Notes under the pieces: generated by a model
What the model was told of the DNA's origin: nothing
The model's database searches: none
Seen by the model: only the letters and a program-made list of their open reading frames with translations
Position numbers and translations under genes: made by a program
Shown here: one piece after another, positions 41,459-52,079 of the stretch
Layout: each line of letters starts with the position of its first letter
How positions within the stretch are numbered: the first letter of the stretch is position 1
Assembly (NCBI GenBank): GCA_951799405.1
Contig: OX637342.1
Location: forward strand, 19,267,298-19,331,297
Length of the DNA: 64,000 nucleotides
Direction: 5' to 3'
Origin: Agapetus fuscipes
Taxonomy: Eukaryota; Arthropoda; Insecta; Trichoptera; Glossosomatidae

Positions 41459-41534
41459 TGCGAGCCGCTGTTTCAGATCAATGATCTGTTGTCAAGGAGC
41501 AACTACGTACCTACAGTTGATTTTACATTTATAA

Positions 41535-41800
41535 TAAGAAATAGACTTGTGAAGAGGAATGCAATTCACCAACCTATTCTGCCTGACCAGAAACAGGTAT
41601 TAATATCATCATTAATACTTAATTAATTTTTGTTTATTTTTTAATGAATTATTAATTAATAATTACCCAATAACATCTGTTGAACCAGGGTCAAAGTTAT
41701 GCTCAAATGACCCAGGCGGGGATCGAACCAACGTTGTTCTTTTCCAAACACGCTAGAAAGATCAACCCACTCGGCCCCCTCGGCCATAACACCGACATTA
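41535..41800 (-). repeat. D-family SINE (tRNA-like head)
   Basis: Minus strand: GGGGCCGAGTGGGTTGATCT (A-box-like), GTTGGTTCGATCCCCGCCTG (B box), TTGACCCTGGTTCAACAGAT, and 3' part TTGGTGAATTGCATTCCTCT. The 50.65-kb plus-strand copy has the same order. About 80 bp of AT-rich sequence is inserted near 41595-41660. Confidence 0.7.
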
Positions 41801-41874
41801 AGGATTTTAAGGAATCATTCAATTTGGAAACTTTTACGGCCCATTTATAATTTCCAAAAACAGTATTTGTTGAA

Positions 41875-42185
41875 GTTGAAAGAGGATGTGAAAGTTAAGG
41901 TACAAAAGAATGTGATGAGGTGGTTGATGATAGAATGAATTTTGATAGACTGACAAAGTACATATACAAAGGAAGTGTGAAAGGAAAAAGAGGTAAGGGA
42001 CGACTGAGAAAAGTATAGAGTGATCAGATGGAGGAGATGGTGAAAGAATGGGGTGTACAAAGTGAATGTAAAAGAAGAAAATGCATGAAAAAGTTGATGG
42101 ATATGAATGAATAGAAAGAGGTATGTAAGAATAGGAAGAAGCTCTGCAGAGTCTCTGGCCGCCCCTAGCGGAATGGCGACAGAGT
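41875..42185 (+). pseudogene. LINE RT C-terminal remnant
   Basis: GTGAAAGGAAAAAGAGGTAA, GGGACGACTGAGAAAAGTAT and AGTGATCAGATGGAGGAGAT match, base by base with gaps, the minus-strand remnant at 48.5-48.8 kb (GKRGRGRLRKEWLDQIGE). It ends GGCCGCCCCTAGCGGAATGG, equivalent to the 3' UTR there. Stops disrupt the frame. Confidence 0.75.
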
Positions 42186-42189
42186 TGCA

Positions 42190-43080
42190 GTATTCTTGTG
42201 AGAACCTTCCCAATGATATTTTCAGTATTCATGTTTCAGGTAGAGTTCAGGTGCGCTCTTGACTCAGTTCCATATCGGCGGTTAAAAGGAAGTAGGGCAT
42301 GATGTAAGTAGGACAGTTATGAATGCTATAGTACGTAAAATTTTCCGCTCTTTCTAATGCGCTAACTCCCATAGCTCTACCATGATTTTTGTGTTGTTTA
42401 TGCCCAAGCAAACAACTGTGTTTTCGAAGTGTGGTTTTGGTGTAACCGACAAGGTTTTGGCCTTTTTCGTCCTAAAGGCGGTTGTGACGTAAAAAAATTG
42501 TACAACATCGTAAAACCACATTAATAGGAATGCCAATAAATGACCGCGCAAAAGAGAAGAACGAATTTCTCTACGTTTCGTCGGAGTCATATCCGACGTC
42601 CTCAGGAGACGTGTGTCTGCTACAAAGAAGAACCACGAACATTTTTTTCATTATATAAAATGTCTAACGACCGTAATCATAATTTAAAATCTTTAATGCC
42701 AATACATGCCTTTATTTTTTTTTAATTATAGAGCTTTTTTGATTTTAACGATATGATAACAAAAAAGAGTTAGGTAATTTTTCTGCAATCTCAAACTTTA
42801 AACTGCTCTCCTGAACAATTTTATTTTTAACTGATGACTCTAACTGATTAACAATGATGTTGAGCTGATTGCTTGAGGACGTTGGCACGTGAGGTCCCAT
42901 TATGCGAGACCCGCTTGGACCTCCATTCATCAGCATCATCCCCACCAGCCTGCCATGCATATTCATGAAGGTCTCTTCTCTTACAACTCACACTGAACAC
43001 CGAGCACGGACTCGTTTGAGTCTGCCGCTCTAAAAACTACTAAATGTCACATCACATTTAAAAACATTATCTAAGTCGCA
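42190..43080. other. Mostly unassigned; one hammerhead-like stem-loop
   Basis: On the minus strand at about 42567-42606 there is CTGAGGA, a stem GTCGGA/TCCGAC with loop TATGAC, then GAAACGTAG. The core order matches that at 28.9 kb with a different stem. No other feature was recognised. Confidence 0.35.
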
Positions 43081-43089
43081 GAGATATAT

Positions 43090-43160
43090 CAACCAGTCCG
43101 TGGTCTAGTGGTTAACAGGACTCGTGATCGGAAGGTAGTGGGTTCGATTCCCCGCGACGC
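43090..43160 (+). repeat. C-family-like tRNA head fragment
   Basis: CCGTGGTCTAGTGGTTAACA (A box) and AGTGGGTTCGATTCCCCGCG (B box) with correct spacing. The acceptor ends pair poorly and it runs straight into B-family sequence, so it is a SINE head and not a tRNA gene. Confidence 0.65.
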
Positions 43161-43161
43161 G

Positions 43162-43310
43162 CTGGTTTGTAGAATGCTTGCGTTCCTACCAGAGGGCTAA
43201 GGTTTCGGTCCCCACCAAGAGTGTCAGAAATGATTTCCCGTTGCGGTGTTTATTCCATACCCAAAACTATTCCAGCATGGTTTACTCAGCCTTTATGAAG
43301 GTAAACAACA
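43162..43310 (+). repeat. B-family SINE, 5' half
   Basis: GTAGAATGCTTGCGTTCCTA, GTGTCAGAAATGATTTCCCG and ATGGTTTACTCAGCC. It ends after CTTTATGAAGG. A C-family-like head is joined directly in front. Confidence 0.8.
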
Positions 43311-43484
43311 GTTAGTCAAAAAGGTATTTTCTAAAATTGATTGTGATTATTGCGCAAACATCTTATAAATATTTATAATCCTCTCGCTTACTGGTCGGAT
43401 ATTTCCCTCTTTTTCTCATTTTGACCTTTTTTCTTAGTATACCTACTTGTGTATCCTCTTTTGTGTATGCATCTCCACATGTTT

Positions 43485-43520
43485 ATTTATCTTTGCAACT
43501 TAGATTATTGATTAGGAAGG
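43485..43520 (+). repeat. A-family 3'-end scrap
   Basis: ATCTTTGCAACTTAGATTATTGATT only. The rest of the copy is absent. Confidence 0.6.
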
Positions 43521-43524
43521 TACT

Positions 43525-44005
43525 TGAGACTGGATTAAAGGCACTATGGATTCGATACATTTTTTGTTAACTTGGAACTTTTTCTCGACGATCAAACGTC
43601 AATCCAGTATGGGATTGTTGTCCTTAGCAACCGATAATAGAAAAAGTGTTTGCTTTTTCCCTAGCCACCCGGCTGATTGACGTAACAATGCCAGTTTATG
43701 TGCGGCCCGCATTGACAGGTTAGTTGTACATCGTGGTGAAGGAGGTATTGTGAAATAGCCAAGTCAGTGTGACTGTGGAATCTCTTACACGTGGATGGCA
43801 ACACATTCCAAGAGTTGCAGGTACATTGGGCATTGTAATAAACTAAACTGTATAATGAGGATATTGGTATTCTCCCAAGACGAGAAGCGACACGAGGAGG
43901 TGGCTGACCGTCATGACTAATGGTGCTTTACACGGATAAGGCTTTAGGGCTTTGGGAACAATCTCTTTACAAGTTATTTGATCAGTGTAAACCTGACATT
44001 ATCTA
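43525..44005. other. Unassigned sequence
   Basis: Nothing recognised. ATCAAACGTCAATCCAGTATGG and CCACCCGGCTGATTGACG resemble in order a segment at 5490-5590 (GTTAAACGTC ... CTAACCCGGCCGTGCGACTT), suggesting an unnamed dispersed repeat. Confidence 0.35.
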
Positions 44006-44011
44006 AGTTTG

Positions 44012-44310
44012 TTCCTTGAATGGTATTTAGTTGACCACACATAGGTAGGTAATATAAAAATTGGTTCACTTTTGTCGATATCACTTCTGTTTCGGTCGGC
44101 AAAAACTATGTTCTATCGTCAGCGTGATGATGAAGAAGCCCATGACAGACATGGGTGAAACGTCTGGAAACTTCAGATCCGACAAACCACGGCAACATAG
44201 AACGGAAATAAACTCTGCAGTATCTTGCACTGTTTGTTTATGGGCATGCATTTAATACAAATCTTAAATATTTGTATATCTTAGTGACTTAGATTGTAGG
44301 TGTCTACCTA
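44012..44310 (+). repeat. A-family copy interrupted by a stem-loop element
   Basis: The A 5' part (TTCCTTGAATGGTATTTAGT ... TTCTGTTTCGGTCGGCAAAA) stops at about 44108. An insert follows with GATGAAGAAGCCCATGACAG, ATGGGTGAAACGTCTGG and AACATAGAACGGAAATAAAC. The A tail resumes at TGTTTGTTTATGGGCATGCA and ends AGTGACTTAGATTGTAGG. The insert (about 120 bp) shares the hammerhead-like unit of 28.9 kb. Confidence 0.7.
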
Positions 44311-44374
44311 CGTATGTGGCTTTGTGATACGCTTTATTGACACTGTCGTAGTTCCTCACACTTTTTCCACGATA

Positions 44375-44628
44375 TCTATAATCTATAATCTAAGTTGCAA
44401 GGATATATTCATTCAAAGCTCTCAGATGTATGCCCACAAACAAACACGTGTAGTTCGCGCTTACAAATGCTGATTGTGTACTTACAAATAAAATTCAAAC
44501 CTCAAATGAACATAAGCCCCACAACTTTTGCCGACCTTCCCTGAAACAGGGGTGACACTGGCAAAGTGAACCATTTTTTACAGTATGGGTGGTCAGCCTC
44601 ATACCAACCTATAAGTAAAGGAATATAA
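44375..44628 (-). repeat. A-family retroposon, full-length
   Basis: ATCTATAATCTATAATCTAA tail, then consensus body to CCAACCTATAAGTAAAGGAA. Very similar to 19490 and 3790. Confidence 0.9.
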
Positions 44629-44634
44629 TATAAA

Positions 44635-45220
44635 TAATAAACTATGTATTTCATGAATGAACAATATGAGTAATTAAACATGTAATTGAGTGTCATTAAT
44701 GCATATTATTTTGCAACAAACTATTTCAATGACTTACGCCTCAGGTTATTTTGACTTAGCAAGTCGTCTATTGGTCCACTCTACACGAGTACATATCTCT
44801 ACACCTTGTTACTTCCGGCCTTTTATTTGCCACGAAGTATTTCCTTCTTCATCTCTTAGTGCCGCTTCCATTGAAGTGAAGATCATGAGCAAATTTGCTT
44901 CAAGATGTTGCAGCTATGAATAGGGATTATTAAACCATTGGGCAAGCACGATATCCTTAGGCATCTTTGAGTCCTCCGTATTTCCTAGTATGATCATATA
45001 AATACAGCAATATTTTTGATTCCTCATGTCGTTTCCAAGGTACAACAGCTTTCTGTATTCCATGCGTTTGTTTGATAGAACATCCTGTAATCCCGTAGTT
45101 TTCCTCAAAGAATCATTGTTGAAGTTCAGAGACGATGGGTTAGGTAGTCGAGTAGAGCCACGCCAAGTCTGCTTGCTAAATCTTTTCATTTTGCTTGATT
45201 GAGAGGCTCCATAAATCTGA
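44635..45220. other. Unassigned; possible decayed LINE coding at 44900-45190
   Basis: The 91-codon minus frame (44914-45189) has no clear motif on its own; its position just before the LINE remnant at 45.2-45.7 kb makes a decayed RT plausible but unproven. Confidence 0.3.
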
Positions 45221-45224
45221 CGTC

Positions 45225-45705
45225 AGTCCAATATCAGACCCAAAAAGTCAAAATTAAATGTGACCCTTGAGCTCTGGCATGGAGCTACTTTTGAAACTCC
45301 GTAATAGGGAGACTCATAAGCTCTTCTTCTGTGCCTCTTTAAAGAAGATTGGTGATCTTCATAGGATTTGCACCTTAAATACTTCGGTGCGAGTGGGATC
45401 TTGTGCTGCTGCCAAGCCACTGTCTCAGGTTGTTCAACCTATATGTTCTTCTTCAACCTGGTGCTTGTCTCCCCTCACTTCTTCCTAGTATGGTGAGATA
45501 AATGAGTGAATACTTCTCATTTCTCTACTAGTATGTGAAATCAACTAATTTTTGCCTTTTGATTGAACATCTGACGGCAGATCCAAATTCAAAAGCAGTG
45601 ATTCTGTTTTCGCGGCAAGTGTCCACCCTTCCATGCCATAGATGTAGCATCTCCCCTTGCGCAGACGTCATGGTCTCTATCGATTTGTAAATCTCCCTTT
45701 AGGTC
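45225..45705 (-). pseudogene. LINE remnant related to the one at 59.25 kb
   Basis: Several segments match 59.27-59.72 kb in order: AAGATTGGTGATCTTCATAG, AAGCCACTGTCTCAGGTTGT, TATGGTGAGATAAATGAGTG, TACTTCTCATTTCTCTACTA and CACCCTTCCATGCCATAGAT. These are the minus-strand RT C-terminus and 3' UTR of a LINE of the MLRISWRDRV type. The coding part is too decayed to read. Confidence 0.65.
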
Positions 45706-45709
45706 CAGA

Positions 45710-48365
45710 ATTCCAGAGGTCATAAGCTTGTCAAGGTTATAAATTGTGCCCAAGCTGTAACACCTTTTTTTTTAATAGTTGTCAGGAGTTGTTTATAGCT
45801 GTTCACTTGGTTCCACCCATACAAGCGGGCAGGTAGGTGAGTTTGTTGTTAATGACTTGCATTGTGGTCGTTCACTCAGCTGGCAGTTGAAATATGGCTC
45901 AGATAACAACATGGGTTGCCTGGTAAAGGGCAAAGGCAGCAAGTCGCGGGCCAAGGCAATGAACTGCCATTCACAGCACATGGCTGCAGGCCCTCAGGAG
46001 GTGCACAAGGGGAACATTCGTCTCTACAATATTGTGTGTAAGAGTATGTACGTAAAATAATCTACGAAATATATGGAATAGCATGTAAATAGCTTCAAAA
46101 TGTTGTAGGTATTAAAACGATAACGTCAGTCTGATGGAATGATCTCTGCTTGACAAGATGTTGACTATTCTAGACAGAATTAAAAGATAATAAAACATAT
46201 TTTGCATACAAATACCCTTTCATAGCTTCGTAAATACATAGCACCGAGATTGTCTTACAATTTATTCACATTCTATATACGAGTACAACTGTGACTACTG
46301 TTTACTGAATAGCTCTTGTAATGCGAATATTAGAATAATGCGAATAACAATAAAAATCTTTCAGTGTTCTCCTTATTATTAAGAAGTACTTTCTTTGAAA
46401 TAGTAGCAGATCATGATACTTCATATTTCGTTTCTAGCCTACAAAGATCCATACTAAAGTTTAACTTTGTAATGCAGAGAGAGAGAACCGCTCGATCTCC
46501 AAATTTGAAATAGCCAGCCCAAAATCAACAACTGTCTTGAACTCCTTATGGGAAAAAGACAAGACTCTTACTTTATTGTAACCTGAAAGTTAATATTGCT
46601 AACACTGCGATTCAAACAAGAATACCACGATTTGCATTTGAACCTAATTCTCTTTCACACAAAGCGTATTAAGTCCGGACTGATCAAAATTCATAAAAAT
46701 CACAAGTAATCAGGATAATATATTGCGGCGTGATCATGAAAATCGTTATATTCTTAAAGTAAATACTTAAACCTTAGTCTTACAATGATCGTGAGCACGT
46801 TTTTCTCCCCTGATGGAATCTAGGATTTGCGATGTACGAGAAGTACCTCTGTGTACACTACACTGTCCAGCATTGAGTTTCTCAAGGCCATGACATAATG
46901 CGGTGCTGTGGATGCGGCACCACGACCACTCGCCTGTCATGTAGGTGGCGGTGCCAGTACTAGGATCTAGCTCGGTGTATGGCAAGCAGATAATCTACCA
47001 GCCACCTGAGATGGTTTATTCGCATGCTAATGAGCTTAAGCTTCAAGTGTGTGAGGTCTAACCATACACTAAAGATATTCATTACAACTTCTTCTTCCTC
47101 TCGTGTTAGATCTATTGGTCTCTTGTCTCTGCAGTCCACTCCTGTGCCACTGAAGACTAGCTGTCCCTCCACATCTTAGAGCGTCTGCCTGGTGGGCGCT
47201 GATCAATTGAAAGTTCCTCTACACTCTTCAGTCTACACCAATATTTGCAATTCGGTCTACATCCATTCTGAACACGAAGTCTCAGCAGAAGCGCCTTCTC
47301 TTAGTACCCCACCGGACAACATCCTCAGTCTCATCTTATATATTATCATTTTTTGGTTATATTGTATTAACATAAATTACGAGATGCATAGTATGAAACT
47401 TTGACTACTAATTCTAAAAAACTGAACAGGTTTTCATGCAGTGTCAAGGCATCTTAAGTCCTGTGACTCCCATCGAATCCTGACTCTGCGCGGCAGGCCT
47501 GAGTTTGGGTGTTGATTTTTTTTTAAAGTAAAGACCTGAGTTGGTGAGATCGTGAATTGCTTAGTTATATCACAAATTACGTGGAATTCCTTGGCTCAAT
47601 TATTTATTTGTATTTCTTTGTCATCTCGTTGAATTTTGATCATTGTAATTGGACAACAGGTAAACATCAGAAATGTATAAGTGAGACTCAACATTCTCGG
47701 GTGATTCTCGTCTTCCTCACGTAGTTATTGGTTTTACTGGTAGGTTCGCCCTTGAGGGGGGTCACGCAGTGCTTTACATATTATGATGGAGACACATTCT
47801 CTAATTGATTGTACGAGCGTGAGTTACTTACAGCTTCGTGAGAACAGCAAATAATCAAACTATATAAAAAAACATTAATTTACATAATCTACAACGTTAC
47901 ATCATCTCGTTAACTAAGCTAGATACCGTATTCATTATTTTAGTTTAATCAACGATCATCGTTTAATAGATACATTGTAGATATGGATGCATGTCGTGGT
48001 AATGGAAGGTTGAGGTGAGTATGATTGGATCAAATGTCTGAAACAGCGAACGAATAAGATTTCAGTGTCACGATTCCATGATAAAAAAGCATGTACGGAA
48101 AATACCTACATGACAGGGAATTAAATGAAGAAGAAAATAAGTATCGAAATTAATAAAAAATAAATTGCACAGAATCTGCACTCGACTTTCTTGCAAAAAT
48201 TAACCCACTGTATGACGTATGTAAAGCTATAATCATCTAGCAGCTTATGCAGTTTCAATGAAAATATAATATATCGATAATAAATCAATTTTATTCCACG
48301 GCGGTGTGTACCTGCATACCCGTGCGAGTATGGAAATAGCCATATAAATTCTTAAGTGAATAAAA
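45710..48365. other. 2.65 kb without a recognised gene
   Basis: This is the longest stretch lacking clear repeats. Frames of 62-93 codons (45779-46060 plus, 46767-46985 and 46960-47172 minus) show no family motif. The minus frames at 46.77-47.17 kb are adjacent and could be one decayed coding region, but I cannot name it. Confidence 0.35.
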
Positions 48366-48369
48366 AATA

Positions 48370-48478
48370 TTTGGATGATTTATTTGGTGAGCGCCGTTTT
48401 GTGTGAATCACACCTCAAGAGTCCTCTGCGAGGTTGGTCTTCTCTGGAAAAAGCGCCAATTACACAAGAAAGATCCTC
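48370..48478 (-). repeat. C-family SINE 3' part
   Basis: TTGGATGATTTATTTGGTGA, GCGCCGTTTTGTGTGAATCA, CACCTCAAGAGTCCTCTGCG and AAGCGCCAATTACACAAGAA. This is the clearest copy of the C-family tail and is the one most alike the LINE 3' UTR at 13.44-13.52 kb. Confidence 0.85.
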
Positions 48479-49412
48479 GACTCATAGGTTGGTATGAAGC
48501 TGATTTCTGTACTGTACTGTACTGTATCCTGCCACCGTTTCATTAGGGGTGGCCGGTACCTCCGCAGATGCGCCTCCACTTTTTGCTGTCATCACCTTTT
48601 TCATACATACTCTTCTCTTATTCTCACTCTGCAGGATCCATTCTTTCGCAATCTCACCTATTTGGTCTAACCATTCTTTCCTCAGCCTTCCCCTTCCACG
48701 CTTTCCTCTGACATTTCCTTTGTACACTTTCTTCATTAGTTGTTCATCATCCATTCTTTCAAGATGTCTGAACCATCTCATCGTACTTTTTTGTACTTTC
48801 ATTCTCATATTCTCTTTTATACCACACTCGTTCATCACTCAAGCACTACGTACTCTATCACTCAGTGTCTTTCCAGCCATTGCTCTCAGGTAAGCCATTT
48901 CAACCGTACTTACATACTTTACTCAGCTCACATTCATTAAGCCTCACTTCCACCAACCAATATGCCATTGTGGACCGCCAATCTCATATTCTTCGTAAGT
49001 TTCCTATTCCTTGTAATGCTTCCAATCGTTTCCATTACACTTCTTCCTCTACTAGCGCGCTTTTCCAATTTTTTCGTCAATTTCGCATTCGACTCAAACT
49101 TGCTTCCCAGATAATCAAATTCTTTCACGACCTCCACTCTTTTTTCATTCAGTCTTATCTCAATTTTCTCGCATTTCTCAGTCCTCCTAAAGTGTAAAAA
49201 ATAATTCACTTTGTTAATGTCACCCCTGTTTCAAGGAAGGTCGGCAAGAGTTGCAGGTTTTATGTTCATTTGAGATTTGGTTTTAATTTGTAAGTACAAA
49301 TTCAGCATTCGTAAGCGCGAACTTACACGTACCTGTTTGTGGGCATGCATTTCATATTAGTTTTGAATGTTTATATTTCATTGCAACTTATATTCTAGAT
49401 TATTATAGATGG
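48478..49412 (+). repeat. A-family copy split by a LINE fragment
   Basis: The A 5' end (ATAGGTTGGTATGAAGCTGA) stops at about 48508 and the body resumes at about 49193 (GTGTAAAAAATAATTCACTT), continuing to TTGCAACTTATATTCTAGAT. The insert is the minus-strand LINE fragment annotated separately. Confidence 0.8.
48510..49192 (-). pseudogene. LINE RT C-terminal fragment inside an A copy
   Basis: Minus strand: VVKEFDYLGSKFESNAKLTK and MRLAVHNGILVGGSEA (48937-49190), then after a frameshift MKVQKSTMRWFRHLERMDDE and GNVRGKRGRGRLRKEWLDQI (48482-48838), then a 3' UTR (CGGCCACCCCTAATGAAACG on the minus strand is equivalent to the end seen at 42.15 kb) and a (TACAG)n tail at 48510-48528. The RT palm is missing. 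This is the best preserved copy of a family also seen at 16.3, 40.4 and 41.9 kb. Confidence 0.85.
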
Positions 49413-49419
49413 TCATTGA

Positions 49420-50648
49420 ACCCTTCTGTATGCAAACTAGGACTTTGTATGGTGGGTAAACTTTTTAGTTATATTTTGAAAAAGTAACGACTGATTATTA
49501 TTGGTATTTATAAAATTTTAAGAATGGCAGCCTTTTATCTATTTTTAACCCTTTGACTACCAAGAAAATTGCTAATACATTTTGTATGGAAATTTTTCAC
49601 TTTGTATGGCGGCTATACTTTTGATTCACTTTTTGGAAAAAATAATGATGGCAATATATAGGTTATTATTATTGTTTTACATTTTTTTTACATTATTTTT
49701 TTATTAACCCTCTAACTGCCGAGAATTTTTCCATTATTTTTTTCTTTTATATGGCAACTCCCTAAACCGAGATTATGATGAAGAAATTATTATAATTATT
49801 AGATAGCACTATTATATAAATGGATTCACAAAAAAATTAAGAAAAATCGTCGGAGCCGTTTTTGAGAAAATCGCATTTTAAATTTTCAGCTCTTCGGAAG
49901 CCATCTTGAATTTTCAAAAAAGTAAAAAAAAAATGATTACGAATTAAAGTAATAAGCTTGTTCTTTCTAAAAAATTTAAAACAAATTTAAATATCTTGCA
50001 TTTTAATAGGTTTTTGTAATATTTTCGATTTAAAATTTCAGGTCGTGTAAACGGTGCTTTATATTTATTTTTTCAAAAAAGTTTTTTTGTAAATTTGTAG
50101 AAATTTATGTTGTCCATAATATTGTAGAACATTATATTTTTGTTGACCCCTTAACTTTCGATAAAATCACAATCGTTTGTTTTTTTCATATCGCAGCCCA
50201 TAGACACAGATTAGTAAGAGTGTTGCTATAACTAATTTATTAAGTTAAAAATTAATTAGTGGCAAAAATTCTTGGAGCCGTTTTTGAGAAAAGTGCTATT
50301 TTATGTTTTTTTTGTATGGCAGCCATCTTGAATTTTCAAGTTGGTGTAATGCCATGTTATTCATACTTAATACATGTCCAAAAAAGTTGATGTAGCCAAA
50401 ATTTGGTATCTCTAGGTCTTATACTTTGGAAAGTGACACACACACATACATACATACATACATACATACATACATACATACATACATACATACATACATA
50501 CATACATACATACATACAGACGGACGGACGTTTTTGAAAGATAGTGTTTTTTGGCATGTCCTGCACCAGGACAACTTATTTCCGTGAAAACCTCGAAATT
50601 TTTTTTTCACACCAAATCATAACTTTCTTTTATAGCCTTCGGCTATAG
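49420..50648. mobile_element. AT-rich element with (ACAT)n and terminal hairpin
   Basis: Internal near-repeats: GGAGCCGTTTTTGAGAAAA occurs at 49853 and 50273, and GCCATCTTGAATTTTCAA at 49900 and 50323. Then come CACACACA, about 16 CATA units (50444-50518), GACGGACGGACG, and a hairpin in which ACTTTCTT and TATAGCC pair with GGCTATA and AAGAAAGT (about 50620-50657). The repeated body and hairpin end suggest a non-autonomous element. Its class is undetermined. Confidence 0.5.
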
Positions 50649-50654
50649 CAAGAA

Positions 50655-50895
50655 AGTAAAAATAGTCGGTGCTATGGCCACGGCGCGGCGGTCAAGACGC
50701 TTGCTCAGCTAGCGTATTTGGTTCAGATAACGTTGGTTTGAGCCACGGCTGGCCCCTTTGACCATAACATTGACCCTGGTTCAGATGTCGTTGCATGCAC
50801 ACAAGCTTCTGCTTTCGCATGAAGACAACTGGCCAGGCAAAATAGGTTGGTGAATTGCATTCCTCTTCACAATTTTTTTTTTTTTAAATAAAAAT
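50655..50895 (+). repeat. D-family SINE
   Basis: GGCGGTCAAGACGCTTGCTC, an imperfect B box (CGTTGGTTTGAGCCACG), TTGACCCTGGTTCAGATGTC, AGGTTGGTGAATTGCATTCC and a T run. Plus-strand counterpart of 41535-41800. Confidence 0.65.
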
Positions 50896-50969
50896 AAATA
50901 AATGGCGGCTGAAGTGTAAAAAATCACTTTCAGAGATTTTTTCTATTAATGTTTTATTTCTTATTGATT

Positions 50970-51292
50970 TCCGGTCGATAGCTCAGTTGGTAGAATGCTT
51001 GCATTCTATACTGAGAACAAGGGTTCGATCCCCACCAAGGATGTCAGAAATGATTTCCCGTTTCGGTGTTTATTTCAAGCCCAAAATAACTTCAAGGCTA
51101 CTCAGCCTTCACAATAAATGAGAACCAACCCCCTCGAGAGCTGGGAAACCCTCACTTCAACTGAAGTGGTTTGTATAAAGCCGGCCCCCTTACCCGTAAA
51201 AAAATTGGTCCCGAATCACCACATGCGGCTCCTTCGGGGATAATGCAGGCAAGAAGTTACACTATATGTGTAGCTTAGTTGCGTTTGCGTAT
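50970..51292 (+). repeat. B-family SINE, full-length
   Basis: GGTCGATAGCTCAGTTGGTA, GGGTTCGATCCCCACC, TTTCCCGTTTCGGTGTTTAT and GTGTAGCTTAGTTGCGTTTG. Nearly consensus apart from a short loss at AAAATAACTTCAAGGCTACTC. Confidence 0.92.
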
Positions 51293-51294
51293 CC

Positions 51295-51595
51295 ACAATT
51301 TCTCAAAACAATGAATCAACACTTATTCAGTTTTCTCTTTAAGGCGGCGATATGTGTGTGTGTTAATACGATGATTTGTTCTTTTACATTGACGGAGATG
51401 GTTATGGGAGGATATTGTTGTCGGGAGAGTGGCATTGGCCTGCGCCGTGACCGTGGGAGTGAGGGAAGGACTGTTCCTCCACTTCCTCCACTTCCTGCGC
51501 TTCCTGCAGGATGCATCCTAATGGAGAGAGCAGCATGCCGACATTAGGCGCGCGGATATCATGGCCGCGCTCACCACAGACAAATAACTTACAAG
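51295..51595. other. Errantivirus insertion flank
   Basis: No gene recognised. CTTCCTCCACTTCCTGCGCT and similar C/T-rich repeats occur at 51475-51510. It ends in CACG, the target duplication. Confidence 0.4.
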
Positions 51596-51599
51596 CACG

Positions 51600-52079
51600 A
51601 ATAACGGTACGCGGCTTGCAGTGTGTGTAAAAAAAATACTTTATTAACTTTACACAGAGACAAATACAGACAAATTAATCTTACAAGAAACAAATACAGG
51701 TTGGAAGAAATGAAAATGGGGAATGACACCTTTTTGGGGTCGCCAGGTGCTTTTATACCTTCTGTGGCGTGGGCTAAGCGTGGGTGTAATAACCTCTGGT
51801 TTCAAGGACAAGGGTGGGGGTTCACACCAGACTCCTGGTGTCTCTTCAAGATTCTCACGCTGCTGAAGGGATACATTTTATTTGTGTTTCCCACCAAAAG
51901 ACGTTTTCTATTATTTACCCAAGTGACATCTTGACACTTGTTTAGATCCTTTTTCCAGCTGAATAAATCCATATCAAAATGTTATTTCTTTCTTTATCAA
52001 AAATGAATAATATCTTAGGACCGCACACCTGCATGTCACTAAGTTTGATTTATAATATTTCTACGGGGTGGACGTAACT
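51600..52079 (-). repeat. 3' LTR
   Basis: 480 bp. On the minus strand it begins AGTTACGTCCACCCC and ends CCGTTATT. An AATAAA signal lies at 51640-51645 (minus strand). It appears identical to the LTR at 57716. The env stop codon lies inside it (52061-52063). Confidence 0.95.

Noticed and set aside
40510..41626. Three 298-337-codon proline-rich ORFs as genes
   Set aside because: They are the same minisatellite read in three frames, with no family motif, plausible start context or conserved flank. Reported as a repeat property instead.
45779..46060. 93-codon frame as a host gene
   Set aside because: No recognisable family, no supporting splice sites or repeat relationship; left unassigned.
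51623..51934. 103-codon plus-strand ORF, repeated at 57739-58050
   Set aside because: It is an antisense frame inside the two LTRs. It appears twice because the LTRs are identical.
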